Source: Sphingobium cupriresistens (GTDB lineage Bacteria > Pseudomonadota > Alphaproteobacteria > Sphingomonadales > Sphingomonadaceae). From it: 64,000 bases of DNA. The stretch is taken from NCBI RefSeq assembly GCF_004152865.1, contig NZ_SEOO01000019.1:19035-83034 (forward strand). Reading direction: 5' to 3'. The notes beneath the pieces were generated by a model. It saw nothing but the letters and a program-made list of their open reading frames with translations. It was not told the origin of the DNA and did no database searches. A program made the translations under genes and the position numbers. Shown here one piece after another: positions 16,754 to 26,476 of this stretch (position 1 is its first letter; each line of letters opens with the position of its first letter).

Positions 16754-18324
16754 TCGGCAGCGACCGCCAGCGCAGGGTCGGTCCAGGTGAGGACCGGCTT
16801 GCGCGCCGCGAGGGTTTCGTCGAGGCGCCGGCGCGGCGCGTGATAGGGCGCGCCCTTGAGCGCTTCGTCCCCCGCCTTGGCGCGTTCGGCCAGACTGCGC
16901 AGCGCCAAGATGAACTGGTCCAGCGCCGCCTTGCTTTCGGTTTCGGTCGGTTCGACCAGCATCGCGCCATGGACGACCAGCGGGAAATACATGGTCATCG
17001 GGTGGAAGCCTTCGTCGATCAGCCCCTTGGCGATGTCGAGCGTGGTGAAGCCCTCGGCCAGCCCCTTGTCGCTGAACAGCGCCTCATGCATACACGGGCC
17101 GCTGTCGCCGAAGGGCGCGTCCAGCACATCGTCCAGGCTGCGCAATATATAGTTGGCGTTGAGGACGGCGTCCTCCGCCACCTGGCGCAGTCCGTCCGCG
17201 CCGTGGGACAGGATATAAGCCAGCGCGCGGGTGAACATGCCCATCTGCCCATGGAAGGCCGACATGCGGCCGAAGCTCTGCGGCATCTCCTCGCCGACAT
17301 TCTCCTCCTCGATCAGGTGGATGCTGCCGTCCGCCATGCGCGCGGTATAGGGGAGCGGGCCGAAGGGCGAGAGCGCTTCGGACAGCACCACCGGGCCGGA
17401 GCCGGGGCCGCCGCCGCCATGGGGGGTGGAGAAGGTCTTGTGCAGGTTGATGTGCATCGCATCGACGCCCAGGTCGCCGGGGCGGACCCGGCCGACGATG
17501 GCGTTGAAGTTCGCGCCGTCGCAATAGACGAAAGCGCCGGCGGCATGGACCGCGTCGGAAATCGTCTTCATGTCGCGTTCAAACAGGCCGCAGGTGTTTG
17601 GATTAGTGATCATCACCGCTGCGACGTCGGGGCCGAGGCGGGCCTTGAGCGCTTCCAGATCGACGCGGCCTTCCGGGGTCGCAGGGATGTCCTCCACCTT
17701 GTAGCCGCAGAAAGCGGCGGTGGCGGGGTTGGTGCCGTGCGCGCTTTCGGGGACCAGCACGACTTGGCGCGCATCACCGCGCGCTTCCAGTGCGGCGCGG
17801 ATGCACAGCAAGCCGCACAATTCGCCATGGGCGCCCGCCTTGGGCGTCATGGCGACGCCATGCATGCCGGTCAGTTTGATGAGCCAGACCGCCAGTTCAT
17901 TGATGACGCCCAGCGCGCCCTGCACCGTCGATTGGGGCGCGAGCGGATGGAGGTCGGCGAAACCGGGCATCCGCGCGACCTTTTCATTGAGGCGCGGATT
18001 ATGCTTCATCGTGCAGCTGCCGAGCGGGAACAGGCCCAGGTCGATGGCGTAATTCTGGCGGCTGAGGCGCGTATAATGGCGCACCGTTTCCTGCTCCGAC
18101 AGGCCCGGCAAGCCGATGGCGTCGGTGCGGGCGAGTTTGCCGAGGCGGCTGGCGACGCTGGGTGCTGGCGCGAAATCGACGCCGGTCGTAGCGGTCGAGC
18201 CGATCTCGAAGATCAGCGCCTCTTCCAGCATCAGCGCGCGATTGCCGGTGGCGGTTGCGGGGGCCATATGGGCTTCCTTGACGGGGGTGGGCGCGGTGGG
18301 GCGACCTTCCTTGAGCATCGTCAT
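16750..18324 (-). CDS. gcvPB: glycine dehydrogenase (decarboxylating) subunit 2
   Basis: C-terminal half of the split P-protein of the glycine cleavage system. With GcvPA it decarboxylates glycine via PLP and loads the aminomethyl group on lipoyl-GcvH. It has 524 residues; the PLP lysine lies in [16 protein letters not shown] and the Gly-rich loop follows. GGAGGAGG seven bases before ATG 18324 fixes the start, which overlaps the gcvPA stop (ATGA). The open frame continues upstream to 18792 over gcvPA and is spurious. The first 30 residues (Thr/Pro/Ala-rich) are poorly conserved. Confidence 0.95.
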   Translation of the reverse strand: MTMLKEGRPTAPTPVKEAHMAPATATGNRALMLEEALIFEIGSTATTGVDFAPAPSVASRLGKLARTDAIGLPGLSEQETVRHYTRLSRQNYAIDLGLFPLGSCTMKHNPRLNEKVARMPGFADLHPLAPQSTVQGALGVINELAVWLIKLTGMHGVAMTPKAGAHGELCGLLCIRAALEARGDARQVVLVPESAHGTNPATAAFCGYKVEDIPATPEGRVDLEALKARLGPDVAAVMITNPNTCGLFERDMKTISDAVHAAGAFVYCDGANFNAIVGRVRPGDLGVDAMHINLHKTFSTPHGGGGPGSGPVVLSEALSPFGPLPYTARMADGSIHLIEEENVGEEMPQSFGRMSAFHGQMGMFTRALAYILSHGADGLRQVAEDAVLNANYILRSLDDVLDAPFGDSGPCMHEALFSDKGLAEGFTTLDIAKGLIDEGFHPMTMYFPLVVHGAMLVEPTETESKAALDQFILALRSLAERAKAGDEALKGAPYHAPRRRLDETLAARKPVLTWTDPALAVAAE

Positions 18325-19679
18325 GCCAGTTCCTCCTCCAGCGCTGCGGCAAGGCTTTCGATATCCTCCGCCGTGACGGTCTCCGTGACGGCGACGACAA
18401 GGCCGTTGCCGATCGCAGGCGTCTGCGGGAAGAGGCGGCCGAGCGAGACCCCGGCCAGCACGCCCTTGTCGGCCAGGGTGCGCACGACGTCGCGTGCGTC
18501 TTTCGACAAGATCAGGGTAAATTCGTTGAAGAAGCTGTCGTTCAGCAGCGTGACGCCCGGCACCTTGGCCAGGCGATCGGCGGCTTGGCAAGCAAGGCCA
18601 TGGTTCAGCGTCGCGAGTTCGCGCAGGCCGCGTTCGCCCAGCAAGGTCATATGGATACTGAAGGCCAGCGCACAAAGCCCTGAATTGGTGCAGATGTTCG
18701 ACGTCGCCTTCTCCCGCCGGATATGCTGTTCGCGGGTCGAAAGGGTCAGCACGAAACCGCGCTTGCCCGCCGCGTCCACCGTCTCGCCGCACAGGCGGCC
18801 CGGCATCTGCCGGACATATTTCTGCTTACAGGCGAACAGGCCCAGATAGGGGCCGCCAAATTGCAGGCCGACGCCGATCGACTGGCCTTCGCCCACGACG
18901 ATGTCCGCGCCCATGGCGCCCGGCGCCCGACAAGCGCCCAGCGCGACCGGCTCCGTCACCACAGCAACCAGCAGCGCGCCCGCCGCATGGGCGGCGTCGG
19001 CGAGCGGGGTCAGGTCGGCGATGCGGCCGAGAATGTCGGGATATTGGACGACGACGCAGGACGTATCCTTGTCGATGCCCGCGATCAGCGCGTCGATGTC
19101 AGTCGCGGCGTCCAGCGTGGGCGCTTCATGGGCCAGCGCGTCGCCGGTGAATTTCGCCATCGTTTTGGCGACCGAAACATAATGGGGGTGCAGGCCCGAC
19201 GACAGGATCGCCTTGCCCCGCTTGGTGATGCGCCGCGCCATGCCGATCGCTTCCCAGCAGGCGGTGGAGCCGTCATACATGGAGGCGTTCGCCACGTCGC
19301 AGCCCAGCAGGCGCGCCACTTGCGTCTGGAATTCGAAGAGCACCTGCAACGTGCCCTGCGCGATTTCGGGCTGATAGGGGGTGTAGGCGGTCAGAAACTC
19401 GCCGCGCTGAATCAGATGATCGACGCTGGCGGGGACATGATGCTTGTAGGCTCCTGCCCCCAGGAAGAAGGGCGCCTCCCCCGCCGACAGATTCTGCCGC
19501 GCGAGCGCCGCCATATGGCGCTCGACCGCCAGTTCGCTGGCGTGGGGCGGCAGGCCGGCGATGGCGCCGGTCAGCCTGGCTTCGGCGGGCACATCCACGA
19601 ACAGATCGTCGATGGACGCCGCGCCGATGACGGACAGCATGTCCGCGCGGTCAGTGTCGGTTAGGGGTAGGTAACGCAT
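18321..19679 (-). CDS. gcvPA: glycine dehydrogenase (decarboxylating) subunit 1
   Basis: N-terminal half of the split P-protein, 452 residues, fold type I without the PLP lysine. The start [15 protein letters not shown] is typical of the family. GGGAG lies nine bases before ATG 19679 and only four before an upstream in-frame ATG at 19688, so 19679 is favoured. It is the third gene of the operon, separated from gcvH by a palindromic repeat at about 19709-19803. Confidence 0.95.
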   Translation of the reverse strand: MRYLPLTDTDRADMLSVIGAASIDDLFVDVPAEARLTGAIAGLPPHASELAVERHMAALARQNLSAGEAPFFLGAGAYKHHVPASVDHLIQRGEFLTAYTPYQPEIAQGTLQVLFEFQTQVARLLGCDVANASMYDGSTACWEAIGMARRITKRGKAILSSGLHPHYVSVAKTMAKFTGDALAHEAPTLDAATDIDALIAGIDKDTSCVVVQYPDILGRIADLTPLADAAHAAGALLVAVVTEPVALGACRAPGAMGADIVVGEGQSIGVGLQFGGPYLGLFACKQKYVRQMPGRLCGETVDAAGKRGFVLTLSTREQHIRREKATSNICTNSGLCALAFSIHMTLLGERGLRELATLNHGLACQAADRLAKVPGVTLLNDSFFNEFTLILSKDARDVVRTLADKGVLAGVSLGRLFPQTPAIGNGLVVAVTETVTAEDIESLAAALEEELA

Positions 19680-19708
19680 ATCATACAACTCCCCCCTCGC
19701 CCCATCAT

Positions 19709-19803
19709 CTCCCTTCCCGCTTGCGGGAGGGGCCGGGGGAGGGTCTGTTACGGAGATGACGCCACACGCCCTCCCCTAACCCCTCCCACAAGCGGGAGGG
19801 GAG
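19709..19803. repeat. palindromic repeat, family D (CTCCC-TTGCGGGAGGGG type)
   Basis: TCCCGCTTGCGGGAGGGG near the left end has its near reverse complement CCCCTCCCACAAGCGGGAGG at the right, with further GGGGGAGGG / CCCTCCCC pairing inside. It lies between gcvH and gcvPA within one operon and may affect relative expression or mRNA stability. Confidence 0.85.
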
Positions 19804-19811
19804 CTATCAGG

Positions 19812-20183
19812 TCAAAGTGCCGCCACGAACTTCTTGTAGACGGCCTCGGTCATCAGGCCTTCCAGTTCGCTGGCGTCGGTGATGCGCAGCTTGAAGAACC
19901 AGCCATCCTCTTCGGCATCGCTGTTCACCAACGCGGGTTCATCCTCCAGCGCGGCGTTGGATTCGACCACTTCGCCCGAAATCGGCGCATAGACGTCGGA
20001 CGCGGCCTTGACCGATTCCACGACGGCGGCGTCGTCGCCCTTGTCGAAGGTCGCGCCTTCAACAGGCAGTTCGACGAACACGATGTCGCCCAACTGCTCC
20101 TGCGCATAATCGGTGATGCCGACGGTGGCGATTTCGCCCTCGACATCGATCCATTCATGCTCTTCGGTGAAATAACGGCTCAT
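19812..20183 (-). CDS. gcvH: glycine cleavage system H protein
   Basis: Lipoyl carrier of the glycine cleavage system, 123 residues, shuttling the aminomethyl arm between P, T and L proteins. The lipoylation lysine is K59 in [13 protein letters not shown]. The N-terminal [13 protein letters not shown] and the C-terminal YKKFV are typical. It sits 24 bases after gcvT. Confidence 0.97.
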   Translation of the reverse strand: MSRYFTEEHEWIDVEGEIATVGITDYAQEQLGDIVFVELPVEGATFDKGDDAAVVESVKAASDVYAPISGEVVESNAALEDEPALVNSDAEEDGWFFKLRITDASELEGLMTEAVYKKFVAAL

Positions 20184-20207
20184 TATGCTTCTCCCCTCGG
20201 AAAAGGA

Positions 20208-21359
20208 TTAAACTTTGCGGCGGTAACGATGCGGAACGAACGGCATCGGCGCAACCGCCGCGGCGATGCGCTTGCCGCGCACTTCGATCTCCAGTTTTTC
20301 GCCGATCACGGCATGGGGCAGGCTGACCCAGCCCATCGCGATCGGTGCGGCGACGGACGGCGCGAAGCCGCCGGAGGTGACTTCGCCCACCAGCACGTCG
20401 CCAGCATAGATTTGCGCGCCTTCGCGGGCCGGCAGGCGGCCTTCGATCTTGAGGCCCACCCGCTTGGCGCCAGGGCCGTCGGCCAGTTCCTTCAGCACGC
20501 GGGCATGGCCGATAAAGCCCCCCTCCTCGCGACGGCGCTTCTGAATGGCGAAGCCCAGGTCCGCGCCGATCGTGCTGACCGAGGGCGAAAGGTCATGGCC
20601 GTAGAGCGGCAACCCCGCCTCCAACCGCAGCGAATCGCGCGCGCCCAGGCCGATCGGCTTCACCTGCGGCAGCGCGCACAGCGCATCGGCCAGAAGGGTG
20701 ACGTCATCGGCGGGGATGCTGATTTCGAACCCGTCCTCGCCGGTATAGCCCGAACGGCTGATCCACAGCGGAACGCCGCGCCAGATGAAAGGTCCGGATT
20801 GCATGAACAACAGGTCGGCGGTTTCGGGGATGAGCGTGGCGAGCGCCTCGCCCGCTTCCGGCCCCTGGAGCGCCAGCAGCGCCTGGTCGGCCATGTGGTT
20901 CATGACGACCGCGTCGGGCAAATTTTCGATCATCCAGCCGATATCGTCATATTTGGTCGCGCCGTTGACAACCATATAGATGGCCGCGCCGTCGAACGCC
21001 TCATCGCCCAAGCGCGACACCATGAGATCGTCCAGGATGCCGCCCTCCTGATCGAGCAGCATCGAATAGCGCTGGCGAAAGGGCTTCAGCCCCTTGATAT
21101 CGCTGGGCAGCAGATATTCCAGCGCGTCATCGACGCCGTCGCCGGAAAAGCTGAGCTGGCCCATATGACTGACGTCGAACAGGCCGGCATGTTCGCGAGT
21201 CCAGGCATGTTCCGCCATGATGCCTTCATATTGGATCGGCATGTGATAGCCAGCGAAGCCGACCATCCGCGCGCCACGGGCACGGTGCCAGGCATCGAGC
21301 GGCAAGGCCTCCAGCGGCAGTTCCTCTGCGATTGTGGCGATATCGTCATTGCCGGACAT
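20208..21359 (-). CDS. gcvT: aminomethyltransferase (glycine cleavage T protein)
   Basis: Transfers the methylene group from aminomethyl-GcvH to tetrahydrofolate, releasing ammonia. The 383 residues are in the normal range (365-385). Seen: the folate-binding N-terminal part with VSHMGQL and the C-terminal RxxxRxEAGLPLYGHDL-like stretch (GARDSLRLEAGLPLYGHDL). GGAAAGGA is placed six bases before the ATG. First gene of the operon, 70 bases downstream of the glycine riboswitch. Confidence 0.96.
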   Translation of the reverse strand: MSGNDDIATIAEELPLEALPLDAWHRARGARMVGFAGYHMPIQYEGIMAEHAWTREHAGLFDVSHMGQLSFSGDGVDDALEYLLPSDIKGLKPFRQRYSMLLDQEGGILDDLMVSRLGDEAFDGAAIYMVVNGATKYDDIGWMIENLPDAVVMNHMADQALLALQGPEAGEALATLIPETADLLFMQSGPFIWRGVPLWISRSGYTGEDGFEISIPADDVTLLADALCALPQVKPIGLGARDSLRLEAGLPLYGHDLSPSVSTIGADLGFAIQKRRREEGGFIGHARVLKELADGPGAKRVGLKIEGRLPAREGAQIYAGDVLVGEVTSGGFAPSVAAPIAMGWVSLPHAVIGEKLEIEVRGKRIAAAVAPMPFVPHRYRRKV

Positions 21360-21429
21360 GAAGCGTCCTTTCCGTGCGGGGTTGATGGCGACCGATGCAA
21401 AGGCCCGGAGTCGGACCTGTCTTATCTGC

Positions 21430-21630
21430 CACCCCCTCTGTCACGGAACCTGAGAGCTTTGACCAGCGGCCTTGCGGCCACATGGCTTACCCCTTCGGTG
21501 GGACAGTCATGCGACTGTCCGCTTTCCAGAGTGCCTTGCGCGCGATGCGGTCCTTTGACCTGAGAGATTCCGGGGCGGTTGCTCCTTCGGTGACGGGGTG
21601 GCCTCCAAGGCTTCCCATGCTCTCCCGCAT
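21430..21630 (-). promoter_or_regulatory. tandem glycine riboswitch upstream of gcvT
   Basis: Read on the minus strand, two aptamer-like units follow one another. The first has GGGAGAGC, CACCGAAGGAGCAA and ATCTCTCAGGTCAAAGGAC; the second has CCCACCGAAGGGGTAA and GCTCTCAGGTTCCG. The core strings CACCGAAGG and CTCTCAGG are the hallmark of the glycine riboswitch, and tandem aptamers upstream of gcv operons are well known. No obvious terminator follows before gcvT, so mode of action (usually ON with glycine) is inferred from the family. Confidence 0.93.
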
Positions 21631-21690
21631 CATGCCCGACGAACGAATCCGCCGGAGACCTGTCCGCATTGCGTCAATCGCAGGGGCGCG

Positions 21691-22851
21691 TCAATCGGCC
21701 AGCGCCATCGCCCCATAGATTTCCGCATGGCGCTTTTCGGCGTAACGGTCGGTCATGCCGGCGATGAAGTCGGCGATGTGGCGGCTGCGGGTGGGTTCCT
21801 GCCCGACGCAGTCGTCACGCCATTCGGGCGGCATGAGCGCGGGATCGGCCTGATAGGCGCGAAACAGGTCGGTGACGATGACGCGCGCCCGGTCGGCGGC
21901 GGCGAGCTGTTCGGGATGATGATAGAGGGTGGCGTACATGAAACGCTTGAGGTCGCGCTCCTGCGCCGCAAGGTCCGGCGAGAAAGCGACCAGGGTGCGG
22001 CCGAGCGCGCGGACATCCTCGACCGTCTCCACGCCCGATGCGGCGATGTTGGCGCGGGTCGATTCGATCAGGTCGGTGGCCATCACGCCGATCTGCTCGC
22101 GCACCAGCTCGCGCAGCAGCCGGTCCTCCGCCACGTCGGGATAGCGTGCGCGCACGCGGTCCCAGCAACCGCGCACGAAGGGCACCTCCATAAGCTGCTC
22201 CAGCGTCAGCAGCCCGGCGCGCAGGCCATCGTCAATATCGTGATTGTCATAGGCGATGTCGTCGGCAATCGCCGCCAGTTGCGCCTCCAGCGAGGCATGG
22301 CTGGTCAGGTCGAGCGGGAAGAGCGCGTCCAGTTCGCGCATCGCCCAGCCGGGCTTAGCGATCGGGCCATTATGCTTGGCCAGCCCTTCCAGCATTTCCC
22401 AGCTGAGGTTGAGGCCGGCAAAGCGCGGATATGGGCTTTCCAGCAGCATCAGCGTGCGCAGCGTATGGGCGTTGTGGTCGAAGCCGCCATGATCGTCGAG
22501 CGCGACCTCCAGCGCATCTTCACCGGCATGACCGAAGGGCGGATGACCGATGTCGTGGGCGAGGCACAGCGCTTCGGTCAGATCCTCGTTCAGCCCCAAA
22601 GTGCGCGCGGTGGTGCGGCCGATCTGGGCAACCTCCAGACTGTGGGTCAGGCGGACGCGGAAATGATCGCCGTCAGGCGAGACGAACACCTGCGTTTTGT
22701 GGCGCAGGCGACGGAAGGCGATCGAATGGATGATGCGATCGCGGTCGCGCTGGAAGACGTCGCGCGGTCCGCGCATCTCGCCGCCCGCTTCGGGATGGAG
22801 GCGGCCGCGGCTGGCGGCGGGATGGCAGGCATAGGGGGCGAGGATCGTCAT
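21691..22851 (-). CDS. dgt: dGTP triphosphohydrolase-like HD-domain protein
   Basis: HD-superfamily dNTPase of 386 residues, removing triphosphate from dNTPs. The metal-binding residues are seen in RLTHSLEVAQIGRT (H) and AHDIGHPPFGHAGEDAL (HD plus flanking His), and an IADDIAYDNHDIDDGLRAG segment carries the distal Asp. The C-terminal part is typical of the bacterial type 2 Dgt. Whether the preferred substrate is dGTP cannot be read from sequence. The TPR/SPOR gene lies upstream on the same strand, 54 bases away. Confidence 0.92.
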   Translation of the reverse strand: MTILAPYACHPAASRGRLHPEAGGEMRGPRDVFQRDRDRIIHSIAFRRLRHKTQVFVSPDGDHFRVRLTHSLEVAQIGRTTARTLGLNEDLTEALCLAHDIGHPPFGHAGEDALEVALDDHGGFDHNAHTLRTLMLLESPYPRFAGLNLSWEMLEGLAKHNGPIAKPGWAMRELDALFPLDLTSHASLEAQLAAIADDIAYDNHDIDDGLRAGLLTLEQLMEVPFVRGCWDRVRARYPDVAEDRLLRELVREQIGVMATDLIESTRANIAASGVETVEDVRALGRTLVAFSPDLAAQERDLKRFMYATLYHHPEQLAAADRARVIVTDLFRAYQADPALMPPEWRDDCVGQEPTRSRHIADFIAGMTDRYAEKRHAEIYGAMALAD

Positions 22852-22905
22852 GACGGCCCTCTTAGAGCCTTCTCCAGTTAGCCGAAACAGCCGACTGCAA
22901 AATGC

Positions 22906-24795
22906 TTATTCGCCCCCAAGCTTCTCCACGACCTCCCCTGCTTCGCTTTTCCAGGCGAAGGCGTCGGCGCCGTCGGCCTTCAGACTGGCCTCCAGTTCCT
23001 TGGCGCGGGCGAAGCTGGCGAAGGGGCCGACCAGCAGACGATTCGTCCGCCCCCATCCGGCGCTCCAGCCGTCCTGTCGGGACAGAATCGTATATTTTTT
23101 GCGCAGATTGTTCATGGTGAAGCCCAGCGCCGACTTGCTCTGCCCCACTCCGACCTGCAGCCAGTTACGCGAGGGATTGTCGGCCAGGCGCTTCTTCTCC
23201 TCGGCGTCCTTCTTCGCCTTGGCGTCGACGTCCGCCTTGGCCTTCGCGGCCGCCTCCTTCTTCGCCTTGTCGGCGGCGGCCTTGGCCGTGGCCTGTCGCT
23301 CGGCGCGGCGGGCAGCCTGGATCGCGGCGATTTCGCTGAGGTCGACAGCGGCGACGCTCGACTGACGCTCGGCTTCGGGCACATCGATCGCGCGGATGAT
23401 GTCCGCCAGCGTGCGGGTGGCTTCCGGGTCTGGTTGAGGCGCCGAGGGCGGCGGCGCGGCGGGGAGCGCCTGCACCATAGCGGCAGGAGGCGCGGCGGCA
23501 GGCGCACTCGACACGGCAGTTGCGGACGGAACCGATGCCTGGGCCAGCGCGATCGCGTTGAGTTGCGACCCGGCGTTGGCGGGCGGCGGCGCGCGATCGA
23601 TCGAATCGAAGCCCGGTGCGGGCGGTCCCTGAACGGTGGCGTTGGGCGTAGCGGGCGATGCGGATGCCTGACGAACAGGCGCCGGTTCGGGTGGGGCGGC
23701 TACGGACGAAGGGGGCAAAGGCTGCACGACCGGGGACGGTGGCGGCGCGCTGGGTTGCTGCCGCGCAGGTGGCGGGGTCGGCGTGGGTTCCGGCGCGGAC
23801 TGGATCACCTTGGGCGGCGTCGTCTGGGCCTGGGCCAACCGCGGCTGGGCAGGACGACGGGACGCCGCAAGCCCTTCGGCGCGGGCAAGGCGGGCGGCTT
23901 CGCGCTGCTGGCGGCGCTGTTCGGACCGGCTGAGCGGCTTGGTCTTGGCCGGAGTGGCGGAGGCGACGGCGACCGGCGCTGCGGCGACGGCGATGCCGGG
24001 CGCAGGCGGGGTCGGCGTGATCGCGGCGATGCTGGCGCCGATCTGCGCCGGGAAATGGCCGAAATGCACCGCCGCGGCCTTTTGCGCGGCGGTCAGATAG
24101 GGCATTTTCTGCATATAAGGCGTGATGGCGGCGGCGAGTTGCGCGGGCATGGTCTGTTCCGCCACCTTCTTCGCATCGGCCTGCTTGTTGTTCATCGCAA
24201 GGATGAACGCGCGGTAACGCCAGGCGGCGCGGTCGCTCTTGTAGAGCAGCGGTTCGAGGATCTTGTCGGACGCGGCCACCTGCCCCGCGATGCCGAGCGA
24301 GGCGGCGTAGCGGCGCACCGTTTCGTCATCATTGGGGGTGCGTGCAAGCGCGGCCTGATAGTCGCGCTGAGCGCCGGCCTGATCGCCGGTCATATCACGC
24401 GCCAAGCCGCGGTCGGACAGGATCGTGGCGTCGGGATAGCCCAGCCGCCCGGCCTGGTCGAACAGGCGCAGCGCTTCGGCCGGGTTTTGCAGCTTGAGCA
24501 TCACCCGCCCCAGTCCGGCCTTGATCCGGCCATTGCCGCTTTCGATCGCGTCGGCACGGGCGAAGAAGCCGGTGGCCGCGCGCGGATCGTCCAGCGCCAG
24601 CGCCGCCTCCCCCGCGCCGATCAGCGCGACCACGTCGCGCGGGTTGGACGCGAGGCGCGCCAGATTGCTGTTGAGGTCGGCGGCGCCAAGCGGGCGGACC
24701 AGTTGCGATTGGTCCAGCTGCGCGTGCGCAGGGGCCGCGAGCAGCAGCGCGCCCGGCAGCCAAAGACCGAGAATCCATGGAGAAGTGCGTGTCAC
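22906..24795 (-). CDS. TPR-repeat protein with C-terminal SPOR domain
   Basis: Envelope protein of 629 residues. An N-terminal signal peptide (WILGLWLPGALLLAAPAHA) is followed by TPR-like helices (about 35-230), a long Pro/Ala/Gln-rich low-complexity stretch (about 260-480), a charged Lys/Ala coiled stretch, and a C-terminal SPOR domain (about 545-625) that in the family binds denuded septal peptidoglycan. Coming right after ftsZ, behind a terminator, it is a likely division or septum factor. It is not recognisable as FtsN. Confidence 0.82.
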   Translation of the reverse strand: MTRTSPWILGLWLPGALLLAAPAHAQLDQSQLVRPLGAADLNSNLARLASNPRDVVALIGAGEAALALDDPRAATGFFARADAIESGNGRIKAGLGRVMLKLQNPAEALRLFDQAGRLGYPDATILSDRGLARDMTGDQAGAQRDYQAALARTPNDDETVRRYAASLGIAGQVAASDKILEPLLYKSDRAAWRYRAFILAMNNKQADAKKVAEQTMPAQLAAAITPYMQKMPYLTAAQKAAAVHFGHFPAQIGASIAAITPTPPAPGIAVAAAPVAVASATPAKTKPLSRSEQRRQQREAARLARAEGLAASRRPAQPRLAQAQTTPPKVIQSAPEPTPTPPPARQQPSAPPPSPVVQPLPPSSVAAPPEPAPVRQASASPATPNATVQGPPAPGFDSIDRAPPPANAGSQLNAIALAQASVPSATAVSSAPAAAPPAAMVQALPAAPPPSAPQPDPEATRTLADIIRAIDVPEAERQSSVAAVDLSEIAAIQAARRAERQATAKAAADKAKKEAAAKAKADVDAKAKKDAEEKKRLADNPSRNWLQVGVGQSKSALGFTMNNLRKKYTILSRQDGWSAGWGRTNRLLVGPFASFARAKELEASLKADGADAFAWKSEAGEVVEKLGGE

Positions 24796-24842
24796 ATCCG
24801 CGCCTTAGCCCATCCCAGGATGAATGGGAAATTAGCCCAACG

Positions 24843-24886
24843 AAAAAGCGCGCCGGGTCGCCCCAGACGACCGACAGCGCGCTTTT
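24843..24886 (-). terminator. intrinsic terminator after ftsZ
   Basis: Read on the minus strand: AAAAGCGCGC, a middle with its own small GC stem, then GCGCGCTTTTT. Perfect outer arms of ten bases with a T-tract 38 bases after the ftsZ stop. The symmetric A/T tracts would allow bidirectional action. Confidence 0.85.
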
Positions 24887-24923
24887 ATCCTAGCCGCGAC
24901 ACAAGTCGCGCGCCCATTCCGCC

Positions 24924-26369
24924 TTACTGGTTGTTCTGGCGATTGAGGAAGCGGGGGATGTCCACGCCCGGCGCGCCGTCGTCCGCAGCGCCCGGCGCCT
25001 TGTCCGTGCCGCGGGTCAGGCCCGCCATCCGCTCGAACAAGGTGCCGCCGGTGGCGACGCGCGGTGCGGGCGCGGCGGGGGCAGCCGGTTCGGCGCTGTC
25101 TGCGCCCAGGATCAGTTCGTCTTCCGCCGGATCTTCATCGGAAAAGACCGCCGCCGGTTTAGGGGGGGCGAAGGCTGCGGGTGCGGCAACCGGCTGTGCC
25201 GGCGCCGGCGCGGCTGGCACGTCCAGTTCCAGCGTTTCGGGCTGCGGCGCAGGCGCCGGGGCGGGCGTCGGCGCAGGAGCTGCGACAGGCGCGGGTTGTT
25301 GCGCGACGGGCGCGGGCTTGGGCGCTGCGGCTTGCGGCACGGACACGGAGGGACGGTTGGCGAAGCTGAAGGGCTGAGTCAGCGGCGCGGCATGGTTGCC
25401 GATGTCATTGTCGATGCCGGTAGCGACCACCGACACGCGGATCTTGCCGTTGAGATTGTCGTTGAAGGCGCTGCCCCAGATGATGTTCGCGTCCGGGTCC
25501 ACCAGTTCGCGGATATGGTTGGCGGCTTCGTCCACTTCCATCAGGCGCATGTCCTCGCCACCGACGATCGAGACGATCACACCCTTCGCGCCGCGCATCG
25601 ACACGCCGTCGAGCAGCGGGTTGGCGATCGCCTTTTCCGCGGCCTGGAGCGCCCGGCCGTCGCCTTCGGCTTCGCCGGTGCCCATCATCGCCTTGCCCAT
25701 TTCACCCATGACCGAACGGACGTCGGCAAAATCCAAGTTGATGAGGCCGGGCATGACCATCAGGTCGGTGATGCCGCGCACGCCCTGCTGCAGCACTTCG
25801 TCCGCCATCTGGAACGCTTCCTTGAAGGTCGTGTTCGGGTTGGCGATCAGAAAGAGATTCTGGTTGGGAATGACAATCAGCGTGTCGACATGCTTTTGCA
25901 GCTCGTCGATGCCGCTTTCCGCAGACTTCATGCGGCGATTGCCTTCGAAGGTGAAGGGCTTGGTCACGACGCCAACGGTCAGGATCCCGCGTTCGCGGGC
26001 CGCCTTGGCGATGACCGGCGCTGCACCTGTGCCGGTGCCGCCGCCCATGCCGGCGGCGATGAAGCACATATGCGCGCCTTCCAGCGCCTGTTCGACCGAC
26101 GCGATGGTTTCCTCCGCCGCCGCCTTGCCGATTTCAGGGCGCGAACCAGCGCCCAGTCCTTCGGTGATTTGCGGGCCTAGCTGGATGCGGCGTTCGGCCG
26201 GCGATGCATTGAGCGCCTGCGCATCGGTGTTGGCCACGATGAAGTCCACACCCTCGACATGGGCGGCGATCATGTTCGCGATGGCATTGCCGCCCGCGCC
26301 GCCGACGCCGATCACCGCGATCCGCGGCTTCAGTTCGTCCACATGCGGTGGGCTGATTTCAATGCTCAT
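24924..26369 (-). CDS. ftsZ: cell division GTPase FtsZ
   Basis: Tubulin homologue that assembles the Z ring. The 481-residue protein has the GTP-binding signature [10 protein letters not shown] and the T7 loop [11 protein letters not shown], then a long Ala/Pro-rich linker (about 320-440) and a short C-terminal peptide ending [12 protein letters not shown] that should contact FtsA. The linker is longer than in E. coli, as is usual in alphaproteobacteria. GAGGGAG lies eight bases before ATG 26369; the upstream ATG at 26414 is not supported. Last gene of the dcw cluster. Confidence 0.97.
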   Translation of the reverse strand: MSIEISPPHVDELKPRIAVIGVGGAGGNAIANMIAAHVEGVDFIVANTDAQALNASPAERRIQLGPQITEGLGAGSRPEIGKAAAEETIASVEQALEGAHMCFIAAGMGGGTGTGAAPVIAKAARERGILTVGVVTKPFTFEGNRRMKSAESGIDELQKHVDTLIVIPNQNLFLIANPNTTFKEAFQMADEVLQQGVRGITDLMVMPGLINLDFADVRSVMGEMGKAMMGTGEAEGDGRALQAAEKAIANPLLDGVSMRGAKGVIVSIVGGEDMRLMEVDEAANHIRELVDPDANIIWGSAFNDNLNGKIRVSVVATGIDNDIGNHAAPLTQPFSFANRPSVSVPQAAAPKPAPVAQQPAPVAAPAPTPAPAPAPQPETLELDVPAAPAPAQPVAAPAAFAPPKPAAVFSDEDPAEDELILGADSAEPAAPAAPAPRVATGGTLFERMAGLTRGTDKAPGAADDGAPGVDIPRFLNRQNNQ

Positions 26370-26476
26370 AAATAGTGCTCCCTCAGCTTCCTCGTCAGGA
26401 AGCAACGCCGTCATTAAATGTTAACACCAGAAAATAGGGGATTTCACCACCTAATTTCGTCTTCGTCCAATTTCGT

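Noticed and set aside
16840..18849. 669-codon plus-strand frame over gcvPB
   Set aside because: Shadow of gcvPB/gcvPA; composition is the usual Arg/Gln/His-rich pattern of GC-skewed antisense frames.
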